Below are positions 19,308 to 28,794 of a stretch of 64,000 nt of DNA, in pieces. Where the stretch lies: assembly GCF_034344865.1 (NCBI RefSeq), contig NZ_CP133774.1, positions 3,472,001-3,536,000 of the forward strand. The letters are read 5' to 3'. The position numbers and the translations under genes were made by a program. The notes below the pieces were generated by a model. It saw only the letters and a list, made by a program, of their open reading frames with translations. It was not told the DNA's origin and ran no database searches. Position 1 is the first letter of the stretch. Each line of letters begins with the position of its first letter. This DNA is from Pseudomonas sp. 10S4 (GTDB taxonomy: Bacteria > Pseudomonadota > Gammaproteobacteria > Pseudomonadales > Pseudomonadaceae).

Positions 19308-20813
19308 CGGCAATGGTGCGCCGGGCGACCGAACGTTTGCGCCAGATCCGGATGACCGGCATCAGCAACATGATTGCGGTCAGCACCCAGCAGCCGAAGG
19401 TGATCGGGCTGGACCAGAGAATCTCCAGCGCGCCGTTGGAAATCGACAGCGCACGACGCAGGTTCTGCTCCATCAAGCCGCCGAGGATGAACCCCAGCAG
19501 GACCGGCGACAGCGGAAAGTCCATCTTGCGCAGGATGTAACCGAAGATACCGATGCCGATCATCAGGAACAGGTCGAACGTGGTGGCGTGCACCGCGTAG
19601 ACGCCGATCCCGGTAATGATCGCGATCACCGGCACCAGCGCCCAGTTCGGCACGGCGAGGATGCGGGTGAAGATGCGGATCATCGGGATGTTGAGGATCA
19701 CCAGCATGATGTTGGCGACGAACAACGAAGCGATCAGGCCCCAGACGATGTCCGGTTGTTGCTGGAACAGCAGCGGCCCCGGCGTGATGTTGTACAGCGA
19801 CAGCGCGCCAATCATCACCGCCGTGGTGCCCGAACCCGGAACGCCGAGGGTCAGCATCGGCACCAGTGCGCCGCAGGCTGCGCCGCCGATGGCCGTTTCA
19901 GGTGCCGCGAGGCCACGCATGTCGCCTTGGCCGAAGGTGCCTTTGGCGCCGGCGATGCGTTTCTCGGTCATGTAGGCCACGGCGCTGGCGAGCGTCGCAC
20001 CGGCACCCGGCAACACGCCCATGATGAAACCCAACACGCCGCAACGAATGTTCACCACGAATACAGCTGACGCTTCTTTGAAGTTGAACATCATGCGGCC
20101 GGTGGCTTTCACCGCTTCCTGACCGTGGTGGGTTTTTCCAGCAGCAGGAGGATTTCACTGATGGAGAACAGGCCCAGCACCAACACGACGAATTGAATGC
20201 CGTCGGTCAGGTGGATGTTGTCCCCGGTGAAACGGTACACGCCGCTGTTGGCATCGATCCCGACGCTCGACAGGAACAGACCGATCAACGCTGCGATAAA
20301 AGTTTTCAGCGGCCGATCACCGGCCATGCCGCCCAGGCAGACAATCGCGAATACCATCAGTACAAAGTATTCGGCGGGTCCGAAGGCAATCGCCCATTTC
20401 GCCAGCAGCGGGGCGAACAGCACCATGCCGCAGGTGGCGATAAATGCGCCGATGAACGAACTCCACGCCGACAGCGACAGCGCTACACCGGCCAGGCCTT
20501 TGCGGGCCATCGGGTAACCGTCGAGGGTGGTCATGACGGTGGAGGCTTCGCCAGGAATGTTCAGCAAAATCGAGCTGATCCGGCCGCCGTATTCGCAACC
20601 CAGGTACACCGCCGCCAGCAAGATCAGTGCTGATTCCGGTGGCAGACCGAGGGCGAATGCGATCGGGATCAACAGCGCCACCCCGTTGATCGGGCCCAGG
20701 CCCGGCAACAGGCCAACCACGGTGCCGATGAGTGTGCCGCACAGCGCGGTCACCAGGTTGTACGGGGTCAGCGCAACGCCAAATCCCTGACCCAAATAGC
20801 CAAGAGTATCCAT
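19300..20813 (-). pseudogene. tctA: Tripartite tricarboxylate transporter large subunit TctA, frameshifted
   Basis: The 12-helix permease subunit for citrate-type tricarboxylates. The N-terminal part (MDTLGYLGQGFGVALTPYNL, LLPGLGPINGVALLIPIA) ends out of frame at LLLLEKPTTVRKR. The C-terminal part restarts in another frame (KATGRMMFNFKEASAVF, VLPGAGATLASAVAYM, TLGVPGSGTTAVMIGAL). At 20133-20137 the coding strand has GAAAAACCC where GAAAAAACCC is needed. Adding one A gives LLEKTHHGQEAVKATG and 504 aa, the usual TctA length. A homopolymer sequencing error is likely. The two PG-rich TctA signatures are both intact. Confidence 0.88.
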
Positions 20814-20814
20814 A

Positions 20815-21273
20815 TCAGTTCTCCAGAACGTCGAGCACGCCCAAGGGCAGTGGCACGTCCATCAACTTGTCGAACAGCAGATAAAGACCGATCGCCATCA
20901 GGCTGATGATCACCGTGCTGGGCAACCAGCGGCCGCCATATAAGCGCGCCATCGGGATCCCAATCAGGATGCTCGCGACAATGAAACCAAGCGGTTCGAA
21001 GGTGCCCGCGAACACCAGCAACAGCACCACGCAGATACCGATTTTGGTCAGGGTCTCGCGGTCCATCGGCGGTTCGTCAGGGTTGTGCTTGATCGGTGCG
21101 GGGCGAAACACCATATACAACAGCGCCAGGCCCATCAGCCCGAGCATCAACAGCGGGAAGGCCCGAGGCCCCACCGGTTCGTAGGAAAAAGCCGCTTGAT
21201 ACGGCCACGCCATCAGCGCCAGGCCAATACAGGCCAGCAACAGCACCGAAGCAAAAATGCGTTGTAAGAGCAT
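20815..21273 (-). CDS. tctB: Tripartite tricarboxylate transporter small subunit TctB
   Basis: A 152-aa small membrane subunit with four predicted helices and a polar loop (RPAPIKHNPDEPPMDRETLTK) in the middle. The start is the ATG preceded by AGGAG; an upstream in-frame extension (MRGTAAQEFP) has no ribosome site. It ends 1 bp before tctA and follows tctC, the standard tctCBA order. Confidence 0.9.
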   Translation of the reverse strand: MLLQRIFASVLLLACIGLALMAWPYQAAFSYEPVGPRAFPLLMLGLMGLALLYMVFRPAPIKHNPDEPPMDRETLTKIGICVVLLLVFAGTFEPLGFIVASILIGIPMARLYGGRWLPSTVIISLMAIGLYLLFDKLMDVPLPLGVLDVLEN

Positions 21274-21332
21274 GGGAAACTCCTGTGCCGCAGTCCCGCG
21301 CAAACGGGGCCGCAGCCGCTAGACAGAGGCGA

Positions 21333-22310
21333 TCACTGGATCAGGCCGAACTCTTTGGCCAGCACTTTGTAGTCAGCCACCTGTTTCTTCACGTAGGTGT
21401 CCAGCTCCGGGCCGGTCATGGCGAACGGGAACAGTTCACGCTGATCTCGCAGCTTGGCGAAGTCTTCGGACGCCAGCAGTTTGTCGAAGGCGTTTTTCCA
21501 CCAGGCGTAGTCTTCGTCGCTGACCTTTGGCCCGAGGTAGAAACCGCGAACCACCGGCCAGACGATGTCGTAGCCTTGCTCTTTGGCGGTCGGGATGTCC
21601 TTCATTTCCGGCTCGTCCAGACGTTTGTCGGCGAATACCGCTAGCAGACGCATGTCACCGCTCTGGATGTGCGGCATGGAGTCGGAGATGTCGGTGCTGC
21701 CGACTTGGATGTGGCCGCCGAGCAGGGCAGTGGCGATTTCACCGCCGCCTTCGAGGGCCACATAACGTAGGTCACGTGGGTTGATCCCGGCGGCCTTGGC
21801 GATCAGCGCGGTTTGCATCCAGTCCTGGCTGCCGACGGTGCCGCCGGAGCCGATCACCACTTTGCTCGGATCTTTCTTCAGCGCCTGAACGAGATCGTCC
21901 AGATTCTTGTAAGGCGAGTCGCTTTTCACCGCGATGGCGCCGTAGCTGGTGCCGACAGCGGCCAACCAGCGAACGTTGGTCTCATCGAAACGCCCGAACT
22001 TGCCTTGGGCCAGGTTCAGTAACGAACCGCTGGACCACGCCACCAGCGTGCCGGCATCGCCCGGACGCTGAGCGACCACCGCGTTGTACGCCACCGCGCC
22101 GACGCCGCCGGGCATGTAGGTCACGCGCATCGGTTTGGTCAGGATTTTTTCGTTGATCAGCGCGCTTTGCGCCAGTTTGCAGGTCAGGTCGAAACCACCG
22201 CCGGGGGAGGCTGGGGCGATACATTCCGGGCGCTTCGGCTCGGCCATCAGTTGGCCGGCGAACAGCAGGGCGCTGGCGGTGAGAGCAACTTTACGCAGTG
22301 ACAAATTCAT
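21333..22310 (-). CDS. tctC: Tripartite tricarboxylate transporter binding protein TctC
   Basis: A 325-aa periplasmic solute-binding protein of the Bug/TctC family. A signal peptide (MNLSLRKVALTASALLFAGQ, cleaved near LMA) is followed by the ligand-loop motif APASPGGGFDLTCKLAQS. A second loop is VVIGSGGTVGSQDWMQTA. The start is the ATG behind GGAG. It delivers citrate or a related tricarboxylate to TctAB; opdH just upstream supplies outer-membrane entry. Confidence 0.93.
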   Translation of the reverse strand: MNLSLRKVALTASALLFAGQLMAEPKRPECIAPASPGGGFDLTCKLAQSALINEKILTKPMRVTYMPGGVGAVAYNAVVAQRPGDAGTLVAWSSGSLLNLAQGKFGRFDETNVRWLAAVGTSYGAIAVKSDSPYKNLDDLVQALKKDPSKVVIGSGGTVGSQDWMQTALIAKAAGINPRDLRYVALEGGGEIATALLGGHIQVGSTDISDSMPHIQSGDMRLLAVFADKRLDEPEMKDIPTAKEQGYDIVWPVVRGFYLGPKVSDEDYAWWKNAFDKLLASEDFAKLRDQRELFPFAMTGPELDTYVKKQVADYKVLAKEFGLIQ

Positions 22311-22355
22311 TGGGTTCTCCACAGATTTTTTGTTGTATGGATGTGTGTAGGAGTT

Positions 22356-22385
22356 GCCGAAGGCTCCGATCTTTTAGCCTTCGGC
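22356..22385 (-). terminator. Hairpin between opdH and tctC
   Basis: GCCGAAGGCT and AGCCTTCGGC form a perfect 10-bp stem around a 10-nt loop in the 86-bp gap between the two genes. It may attenuate read-through from opdH into tctCBA or protect the opdH transcript. The sequence also resembles the REP-like arms at 37737-37813. Confidence 0.5.
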
Positions 22386-22396
22386 GGTTCAATCAA

Positions 22397-23689
22397 TTAC
22401 CAAAGTGCAACGCTATAGCTCACCAGCAGACGCACTTCATCGGCATCGCGAGCGGAGTAGTTGGAACGGTAGGTGGCATTACGCAGGCGCACGGCGACGT
22501 CCTTTAGCGCGCCGCTTTGTACTACATATTTGATCTCGGTGTTGCGCTCCCACTCTTTGCCTTCTTCACCGTTCTTGAGCTTGATGTTGTCACCGCTCAG
22601 GTAACGGCTCATGAAACTCAGGCCGGGAACGCCCAGTTTGGCGAAGTCAAAGTCGTAGCGCGCTTGCCAGGAATGCTCTTCGGCGCCGGCGAAGTCGTTG
22701 ATCTGCACGAAGTTGACCAGGTACGGGTCGCTGCCATCGACATACGGGAAGGCACTGTCGCCGGACATGTGCTGATAACCGGCGCTGAATTTATGCCCGC
22801 TCAAGGCATAGCTCACCAGGCCGTTGAGGGATTTGTTGTCGATCTTGCCGCCACGGGCCGCGCCCTGGTCGTTACTGATGGCCAGTCGCAGGTCGGTGCC
22901 GAACGTGCCGGGGCCGAACGGTTGCGAGGCGACCACGCCGAGGAAGTGCTGGTTGTAGACTTCATCGAGTTGCGCGAAGTGGTAGCTGCCGGTGATTTTG
23001 TCGGTGAACTTGTAATCCACGCCGCCAAAGTCGAAGTGCTTGCCAGCGGCTGTGCCGGCAAAACGGCTGTTCTTGTTGTTGAGGGCAATGTCCTCGAAAT
23101 CGGTGCTGTCGCGGTCTTTGGCTTTATCCAGTCGACCACCGGTGAAGGTCAGGTTCTTGACCTCTTTGGAGGTCAGCATTCCGCCTTCAAAGGTCTGCGG
23201 CAGGATGCGCCCGTCGTTGGGCTTGAGGATCGGCAGCTCCGGGATCAGACTGCCGATTTTCAGTTCGGTGGCGGAGATCTTCACTTTGCCGGTCAGGCCA
23301 AGTTTGGAGTACTCATTGGCCGCGCGACCGTCATCGTGGGTCGGCAACAGGCCGGTGCCGGTGCGGTCGGGACTCGAATCGAGCTTGACCCCCAGCATGC
23401 CCAGCGCATCGACACCAAACCCCACGGTGCCGTCGGTGTAACCCGATTGCAGATTGAGGATGAACCCCTGGGCCCATTCGTCACGCTTGGATTGCTGGGC
23501 ACTGGTGCCATCGCGAAAGTCGCGGTTGAAATACATGTTGCGGGTTTCAAGTGTTGCCTTACTGTCTTCGAAGAAGGCAGCCTGGCTCAACGGCGAAAAG
23601 CCGGCGAAGGCGGCGGCACTGGCAAGGGCGGTCTGGCTGAGGCGGGAAAAACGAACAGGCGGGCGAGCCTGAAGCTGCATGGACAGCAT
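22397..23689 (-). CDS. opdH: OprD-family outer-membrane porin OpdH (tricarboxylate channel)
   Basis: A 430-aa beta-barrel porin. After an atypically long signal region (MLSMQLQARPPVRFSRLSQT to PLSQA) comes the OprD-type start FFEDSKATLETRNMYFNRDF. Many alternating strands follow and the last strand ends VRLLVSYSVALW, with the aromatic C-terminal residue needed for barrel assembly. It is transcribed away from tctDE and ahead of tctCBA, the arrangement of the cis-aconitate/tricarboxylate channel OpdH in P. aeruginosa. Confidence 0.9.
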   Translation of the reverse strand: MLSMQLQARPPVRFSRLSQTALASAAAFAGFSPLSQAAFFEDSKATLETRNMYFNRDFRDGTSAQQSKRDEWAQGFILNLQSGYTDGTVGFGVDALGMLGVKLDSSPDRTGTGLLPTHDDGRAANEYSKLGLTGKVKISATELKIGSLIPELPILKPNDGRILPQTFEGGMLTSKEVKNLTFTGGRLDKAKDRDSTDFEDIALNNKNSRFAGTAAGKHFDFGGVDYKFTDKITGSYHFAQLDEVYNQHFLGVVASQPFGPGTFGTDLRLAISNDQGAARGGKIDNKSLNGLVSYALSGHKFSAGYQHMSGDSAFPYVDGSDPYLVNFVQINDFAGAEEHSWQARYDFDFAKLGVPGLSFMSRYLSGDNIKLKNGEEGKEWERNTEIKYVVQSGALKDVAVRLRNATYRSNYSARDADEVRLLVSYSVALW

Positions 23690-23924
23690 CGTGAAGTACT
23701 CCGTTATTGTTCTTATTGGCGAAAACGCTTCGAGGCGTTTTTCGTATCGCTGTGTGGCAGCAGCGACGGACAGTCGAAACGGTCCGTGGCTGGACTCTAA
23801 CGGGCCAACCTTTCGCTAACCTTTCAGCTGACTTTCACGGATTTCGGGCTTCACAGCAGCGGTTGCGGCTGTAAACTCCGCGCCAAAGAATGGCGTCGAC
23901 CATCCCTGAACGAGGTAAAAATCC

Positions 23925-24596
23925 ATGCGTGTCCTGCTCGTCGAAGACCATCTGCAGCTCGCCGAAAGTGTCGCCCAGGCGCTCAAGAGCACCGGGTTGA
24001 CCGTGGATGTTTTGCACGATGGCGTGGCGGCCGACCTGGCCTTGAGCAGCGAGGAATACGCCATGGCGATCCTCGATGTCGGCCTGCCGCGCATGGATGG
24101 TTTTGAAGTGCTGGCGCGTCTGCGGGCCCGGGGTAAAAATCTGCCGGTGCTGATGCTGACCGCCCGCAGCGACGTCAAGGATCGGGTCCATGGCCTGAAC
24201 CTTGGTGCAGACGATTACCTCGCCAAACCGTTCGAACTGACCGAACTCGAAGCTCGGGTCAAAGCCTTGCTGCGGCGCAGCGTTTTAGGCGGTGAGCGGC
24301 AGCAGCGCTGCGGCGTGCTGGCCTATGATCTGGACACCCGGCGCTTCACCCTCGGCGAAGAATTGCTGACCCTGACTTCTCGCGAACAAGCCGTGCTCGA
24401 AGCGCTGATCGCCCGTCCTGGCCGGGTGATGAGCAAGGAACAACTGGCTTCCCAGGTATTTGGCCTGGACGAAGAGGCCAGCCCCGACGCCATCGAAATC
24501 TACGTCCACCGTTTGCGCAAGAAACTCGATGGCCAACCGGTGGCAATCGTGACCTTCCGCGGCCTCGGCTACTTGTTGGAAAGCCGCGATGCATAA
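23925..24596 (+). CDS. tctD: Two-component response regulator TctD
   Basis: A 223-aa OmpR-type regulator. The receiver domain has the acidic pair in LVEDH, the phospho-acceptor Asp in AILDVGLPRMDG (residue 51) and the Lys in YLAKPFEL. The C-terminal winged helix ends RLRKKLDG...VTFRGLGYLLE. It overlaps tctE by 8 bp and is divergent from opdH over a 235-bp promoter region. It is expected to control opdH-tctCBA in response to tricarboxylates. Confidence 0.93.
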   Translation: MRVLLVEDHLQLAESVAQALKSTGLTVDVLHDGVAADLALSSEEYAMAILDVGLPRMDGFEVLARLRARGKNLPVLMLTARSDVKDRVHGLNLGADDYLAKPFELTELEARVKALLRRSVLGGERQQRCGVLAYDLDTRRFTLGEELLTLTSREQAVLEALIARPGRVMSKEQLASQVFGLDEEASPDAIEIYVHRLRKKLDGQPVAIVTFRGLGYLLESRDA

Positions 24597-25977
24597 GCCC
24601 AGCAGCCTGCGCTGGCGGTTGCTGTGGAACCTGGCGCTGTTGCTGGTGGTGTTGATGTTGGCCAGTGGTTTGAGCGCGTATTGGAACGGTCGCGAAGCCG
24701 CCGACACCGCTTATGACCGCACCTTGCTGGCTTCGGCGCGGACCATTGCCGCCGGCTTGTCCCAGCGTGATGGCAGCCTCAGCGCGAACGTGCCTTACGT
24801 CGCCCTCGATACTTTCGCTTACGACAGTGCCGGGCGAATTTATTACCAGGTCAACGACATCCATCAAAAGCTGATCTCCGGCTACGAAAACCTCCCCGGA
24901 CCGCCGCCGGGAACGCCGCGCACCGACGACTACCCGGCGCTGGCGCGTTTCTACAACGCCACTTACCAAGGGCAGAACGTGCGGGTGGTGAGCCTGCTTA
25001 AAGCGGTGATCGAACCGAACATGAACGGCATGGCGGAAATCCGCGTGGCGGAGACCGATGAAGCGCGGGTGCGCATGGCCCGCAGCCTCGCGGCGGATAC
25101 CTTGCTGCGGCTCGGCATGTTGGCGATTGGCGCACTGATGATCGTCTGGTTTGCGGTCAGCGCGGCGTTGCGCCCATTAGAGCGTTTGCGCACCGCAGTG
25201 GAAGAGCGCCAGTCCGATGATCTGCGGCCGTTGCCGCTGGTGGAAGTGCAGCGTGAGTTGTGGCCGCTGGTGCGCGCACTCAATCACTTTACCGAACGCT
25301 TGCGCGGGCAGTTCGAGCGTCAGGCGCAGTTCATTGCCGATGCGGCCCATGAACTGCGTACACCGCTGGCGGCGCTCAAGGCACGACTGGAATTGGGCTT
25401 GCGCGCCAGCGAACCGGAAACCTGGCGCAGCACCCTGGAAACCGCGGCCCAAGGAACGGATCGCCTGACGCATTTGGCCAATCAGTTGCTTTCCCTGGCT
25501 CGGGTCGAAAACGGCGCACGGGCGATTGCCGAGGGCGGCGCCCAGTTGCTGGACCTGAGCCAATTGGCCCGGGAACTGGGCATGGCGATGGCCCCGCTGG
25601 CCCACGCACGCGGCGTGGCGCTGGCGCTGGAGGCGGACGAGCCGGTGTGGCTGCGCGGTGAGCCGACGTTGTTGAACGAATTGCTGAGCAACCTGGTGGA
25701 TAACGCATTGGCCCACACACCGCCCGGTGGCAATGTGATCCTTCGCGTGACGGCGCCGGCGGTGCTGGAGGTCGAGGACGATGGCCCCGGGATTCCCCTT
25801 GAAGAGCGCGATCGGGTATTTGAGCGCTTTTATCGGCGAAACCAGCAGGTCGCGGGATCAGGGTTGGGCTTGGCGATTGTCGGTGAGATCTGCCGCGCGC
25901 ACTTGGCGCAGATCAGCCTGCATGACGGGGAGGCCGCGGGGTTGAAGGTTCGGGTGAGTTTTATTGCGGGGGAGTAA
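24589..25977 (+). CDS. tctE: Two-component sensor histidine kinase TctE
   Basis: A 462-aa inner-membrane sensor. Helix 1 is at residues 10-30 (LLWNLALLLVVLMLASGLSA), followed by a periplasmic sensor region to about 165, helix 2 at about 170-190, then HAMP. The H-box is AHELRTPLAALKARLELG near 250, the N-box LLSNLVDNALAHTPPGG near 365, the G1 box VEDDGPGIPLEERDRVFERF and the G2 box GSGLGLAIVGEI. All motifs are intact. Forms a pair with TctD. Confidence 0.93.
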   Translation: MHKPSSLRWRLLWNLALLLVVLMLASGLSAYWNGREAADTAYDRTLLASARTIAAGLSQRDGSLSANVPYVALDTFAYDSAGRIYYQVNDIHQKLISGYENLPGPPPGTPRTDDYPALARFYNATYQGQNVRVVSLLKAVIEPNMNGMAEIRVAETDEARVRMARSLAADTLLRLGMLAIGALMIVWFAVSAALRPLERLRTAVEERQSDDLRPLPLVEVQRELWPLVRALNHFTERLRGQFERQAQFIADAAHELRTPLAALKARLELGLRASEPETWRSTLETAAQGTDRLTHLANQLLSLARVENGARAIAEGGAQLLDLSQLARELGMAMAPLAHARGVALALEADEPVWLRGEPTLLNELLSNLVDNALAHTPPGGNVILRVTAPAVLEVEDDGPGIPLEERDRVFERFYRRNQQVAGSGLGLAIVGEICRAHLAQISLHDGEAAGLKVRVSFIAGE

Positions 25978-26003
25978 ACACCAGACCTGTTGCCCCGGAG
26001 CTT

Positions 26004-26138
26004 TTGTGGCGAGGGAGCTTGCTCCCGTTGGGCTGCGAAGCAGCCCCAAAACCTGCAACCTGATTTCTTCTGACACACCGCATGCGTAGGGTTTACGACT
26101 GCTACGCAGCCGAACGGGAGCAAGCTCCCTCGCCACAA
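26004..26138. repeat. REPIN (paired REP inverted repeat)
   Basis: Arms TGTGGCGAGGGAGCTTGCTC.. and ..GAGCAAGCTCCCTCGCCACA enclose a spacer that shares ACACCGCAT and TTACGACTGC with the element at 18110. It lies between the convergent tctE and HDOD genes. Confidence 0.85.
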
Positions 26139-26154
26139 TTATTCGTGTTCACAA

Positions 26155-26976
26155 TCAGTAGAACATCGACCGCGATTCTTCCAGATCCCTGCACATCGCC
26201 TCATTCTCGGGATCAATCCCCAGCTTCTTGAACGACGGAACACTGAGCACGTCGATGCGGGCCAGCGGGTGGTCGCTGTCCTTGTGGCAATACAGGCTGG
26301 CGATCTGTACCAGGTCGACATAATCGACCCGCCCGGAATCGCGTTTGAAATCCAGGTACTGCCCCGGCAACTTCACCAACATCTCCGGAAATTCCCAGAC
26401 GCTGAGCAGCTTGTCGCCGAGCAACGGATGAATGCGGTCGATCACATGGTTGAGACTGACCGGGTCCGAGAGCAGCTCATAGTGGTCTTCGGCGTACGTC
26501 AGGATCGGCAGTACACCAATTTGATGCACCAACCCGCCCAGCGCAGCCTGATCCGGTTTGAGCTGGGTGTAACTGCGGCACAGTGCATAACTGACCCCGG
26601 CGATTTCCAGGCTTTTGCGCCAGACATCGCGCATCTTCTGTTCCACCACTTCAGAACGGGCGTGGAAAATCTGTTCCATCACCAGACCGATGGCCAGGTT
26701 GCTGCTGTAGTTCACGCCCAGCCGGGTGATGGCCGTGTGCAGGTCGGTGACTTCCTGGGTTGCACGCAGCAACGGGCTGTTGACCACTTTGATCAGGCGC
26801 GCCGACAGCGCGGTATCGCGGCCGATTACTTTACTCAGGGTGCTTACGCTGATTTCCGGATCTTCAGCGGCCTTGCGAATTTGCAGGGCCACTTCCGGTA
26901 ATGTTGGCAGAACCAGGTCATCGTTATCGATGGCCTCAACCAAATCCTGTTGGACCTTATCCGCCAGCTCGCTCAT
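26155..26976 (-). CDS. HDOD domain protein
   Basis: A 273-aa single-domain HDOD protein. LPTLPEVALQIRKAAEDPEIS and the conserved VIGRDTALSARLIKVVNSPL are near residues 24-70; AITRLGVNYSSNLAIGL near 85 is also typical. The HD-like metal site is incomplete (GLVHQIGVLPIL where true HD-GYP proteins have HDIG), so it is probably a regulatory scaffold, not a phosphodiesterase. HDOD proteins are linked to signalling, motility and stress; the partner here is unknown. Confidence 0.88.
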   Translation of the reverse strand: MSELADKVQQDLVEAIDNDDLVLPTLPEVALQIRKAAEDPEISVSTLSKVIGRDTALSARLIKVVNSPLLRATQEVTDLHTAITRLGVNYSSNLAIGLVMEQIFHARSEVVEQKMRDVWRKSLEIAGVSYALCRSYTQLKPDQAALGGLVHQIGVLPILTYAEDHYELLSDPVSLNHVIDRIHPLLGDKLLSVWEFPEMLVKLPGQYLDFKRDSGRVDYVDLVQIASLYCHKDSDHPLARIDVLSVPSFKKLGIDPENEAMCRDLEESRSMFY

Positions 26977-27012
26977 TTCTGTTCTCTAGGGTCTTGCAAA
27001 AAAATACTGCTG

Positions 27013-27954
27013 TTAACGCTGGATTTCTTTATCGCGATCCAGCGCGTAGGGCAGGTCGAGCAAGTGCAGGGCAGGGCCTTCTAGCGCTGCCAAGTGAATG
27101 TCGCCGCCCTCTGCTGCTTCGGCTTGCAGCACGGCCAGGAGTTCAATATTTTGTTCGCCGCGCGCGGCAATCACCACTTCACCAATAGAGCTGCCGTGGG
27201 TCGGGGAAAACAGTTGTGTGCCGGGTTCCGGCAATTCAATGCCATCCTGTTGCAAGCGGTACAGCCGGCGCTTGAGTTTGCCCAGGTACTGCATACGCGC
27301 GACGATTTCCTGGCCGGTGTAGCAGCCTTTCTTGAAACTCACGCCGCCAACGGCTTGCAGGTTGAGCATCTGTGGGATGAACAGCTCGCGAGTACTCGGC
27401 ATGACCTGGCCGATCCCTGCGCGGACCTGGCCCAGCAGCCATTGATTCAGATCGCCTTCGGCCAGCAGGGCGGACAGCTTGCCCTTGATGGCATCGGCTT
27501 GATCGGCGGCGGTCCAGAGTTCGGCGCGTCCAGGTGAAACACGAATCGCGATCAGGCCGTCGTTGCGCGCAACGCTGTCGGTGTCGGCCGGCAGCTCAAG
27601 ACCCAGGCTGCTCAGTGCCGCATCGCCATGATCGAGGCCGAAACGCACCCAGGCAGCGCTTTCATCGGTCAGTTTGGATTTTGAGAACACTGCGTACTTT
27701 TTCAGGTCCGCCAGTTGCGGCTCCAGCAGCTCGGTGGCCATGGCCAGGAGAACGCCGTCGCCTTCCAGCAGAATGCGGAAACTCGACTGCATCCGGCCTT
27801 TCTGGGTGCAACGGGCGCCGAGGCTGGCCTGGGTGTCGCTCAGGTAGTTGAGGTTGCAGGTCAATTGGCCCTGCAGGAATTTGCCGGCATCCGCGCCGCG
27901 GACCGCGAGAACGCCTTCGTGTGACAGGGTGCAGAAAAAAGCAGAATCGGCCAT
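27013..27954 (-). CDS. ygfZ: tRNA-modifying/Fe-S assembly protein YgfZ
   Basis: A 313-aa folate-binding protein of the GcvT-like family, needed for maintenance of some iron-sulfur enzymes such as MiaB. The signature KGCYTGQEIVARMQYLGKLK near residue 200 contains the invariant Cys of YgfZ. The N-terminal segment LAVRGADAGKFLQGQLTCNL is also typical. It lies next to sdhE and ygfX, divergent from them, the usual gamma-proteobacterial neighbourhood. Confidence 0.93.
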   Translation of the reverse strand: MADSAFFCTLSHEGVLAVRGADAGKFLQGQLTCNLNYLSDTQASLGARCTQKGRMQSSFRILLEGDGVLLAMATELLEPQLADLKKYAVFSKSKLTDESAAWVRFGLDHGDAALSSLGLELPADTDSVARNDGLIAIRVSPGRAELWTAADQADAIKGKLSALLAEGDLNQWLLGQVRAGIGQVMPSTRELFIPQMLNLQAVGGVSFKKGCYTGQEIVARMQYLGKLKRRLYRLQQDGIELPEPGTQLFSPTHGSSIGEVVIAARGEQNIELLAVLQAEAAEGGDIHLAALEGPALHLLDLPYALDRDKEIQR

Positions 27955-28103
27955 GGGTCATCGCAGGGTAAAGAGTCTGGGAGACATCATAAGGGGACGC
28001 CCATGAAATGGGTAGTTCACAAAAGCTCGAGAGGGGCCGACCAAAGCCGACTGTTCGACCGGGCGCGGGGCTGTATACTTGCCGCCTATTTGAGGAGCGC
28101 TCC

Positions 28104-28358
28104 ATGGTCGAAGATGTTGAACTGAATCGCCTCTACTGGCACAGCCGCCGCGGCATGCTTGAGCTTGACGTATTGCTGGTGCCGTTCGTGAAAGAGGTCT
28201 ATCCGCATCTCAATGATGTCGACCGCGATTGCTACCGCAAGCTGCTCGAATGCGAAGATCAGGACATGTTCGGTTGGTTCATGGAACGCGCCGAATCGGA
28301 AGATCCGGAGCTTCAGCGCATGGTTCGCATGATCCTGGATCGTGTCCAGCCCAAGTAA
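28104..28358 (+). CDS. sdhE: FAD assembly factor SdhE
   Basis: An 84-aa protein (CptB/YgfY/Sdh5 family) that helps attach FAD to succinate dehydrogenase flavoprotein. The key motif RRGMLELD (RGxxE) is at residues 12-19. The chosen ATG follows GAGGAGCG; in-frame upstream sequence lacks a ribosome site. It overlaps ygfX by 17 bp, forming a two-gene operon. The flavoenzyme gene nadB lies convergent just downstream. Confidence 0.95.
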   Translation: MVEDVELNRLYWHSRRGMLELDVLLVPFVKEVYPHLNDVDRDCYRKLLECEDQDMFGWFMERAESEDPELQRMVRMILDRVQPK

Positions 28359-28794
28359 TGCGTTCGAATGCCGCTGGCATGCCTCACGGCAGTTGCTGGC
28401 GGCGTATCTTCTGGCCCAGCTGTTCGCGCTGGGTGCGTTGTTTCTTCTCTCTATACCGCTCTGGGCCAGTTCGCTCGGTGTTTTGCTGTGCCTGGCACAC
28501 GGCTTTTGGGTATTGCCACGGCAGATTTTGCTGACGCACCCGCAGGCATATTGTGGCTTGCGCCGGGACGCTGATGGTTGGCAGTTGTGGAATCAGGCTC
28601 AGGGTTGGCAATCGGTCCAGCTAAGGCCGGACAGTCTGGCGCTACCGTTGGTCGTAATACTGCGGTTTCGTCTGCGCGGCAAGCGTCGGGTCAGGACAAT
28701 TTGTGTGCCTCATGATTCGCAGGCGGCGGATCTGCACCGACGCCTGCGGGTTCGGCTCAGGTTCAGTCGGCGTAGGTGGGCGGCACCAGAATAG
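28342..28794 (+). CDS. ygfX: YgfX-family membrane protein
   Basis: A 150-aa protein with two adjacent transmembrane helices (about residues 18-36 and 40-60), then a cytoplasmic beta-rich tail that is strongly basic at its end ([14 protein letters not shown]). This fits YgfX (CptA, PF07254), which is encoded with SdhE in gamma-proteobacteria. Translation is coupled to sdhE by a 17-bp overlap. The last 32 bp overlap the 3' end of convergent nadB. Confidence 0.85.
   Translation: MSSPSNAFECRWHASRQLLAAYLLAQLFALGALFLLSIPLWASSLGVLLCLAHGFWVLPRQILLTHPQAYCGLRRDADGWQLWNQAQGWQSVQLRPDSLALPLVVILRFRLRGKRRVRTICVPHDSQAADLHRRLRVRLRFSRRRWAAPE

Noticed and set aside
22517..23800. 427-codon open frame on the plus strand across opdH
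   Set aside because: Antisense to the well-supported OprD-family porin; long only because GC-rich DNA lacks stops.
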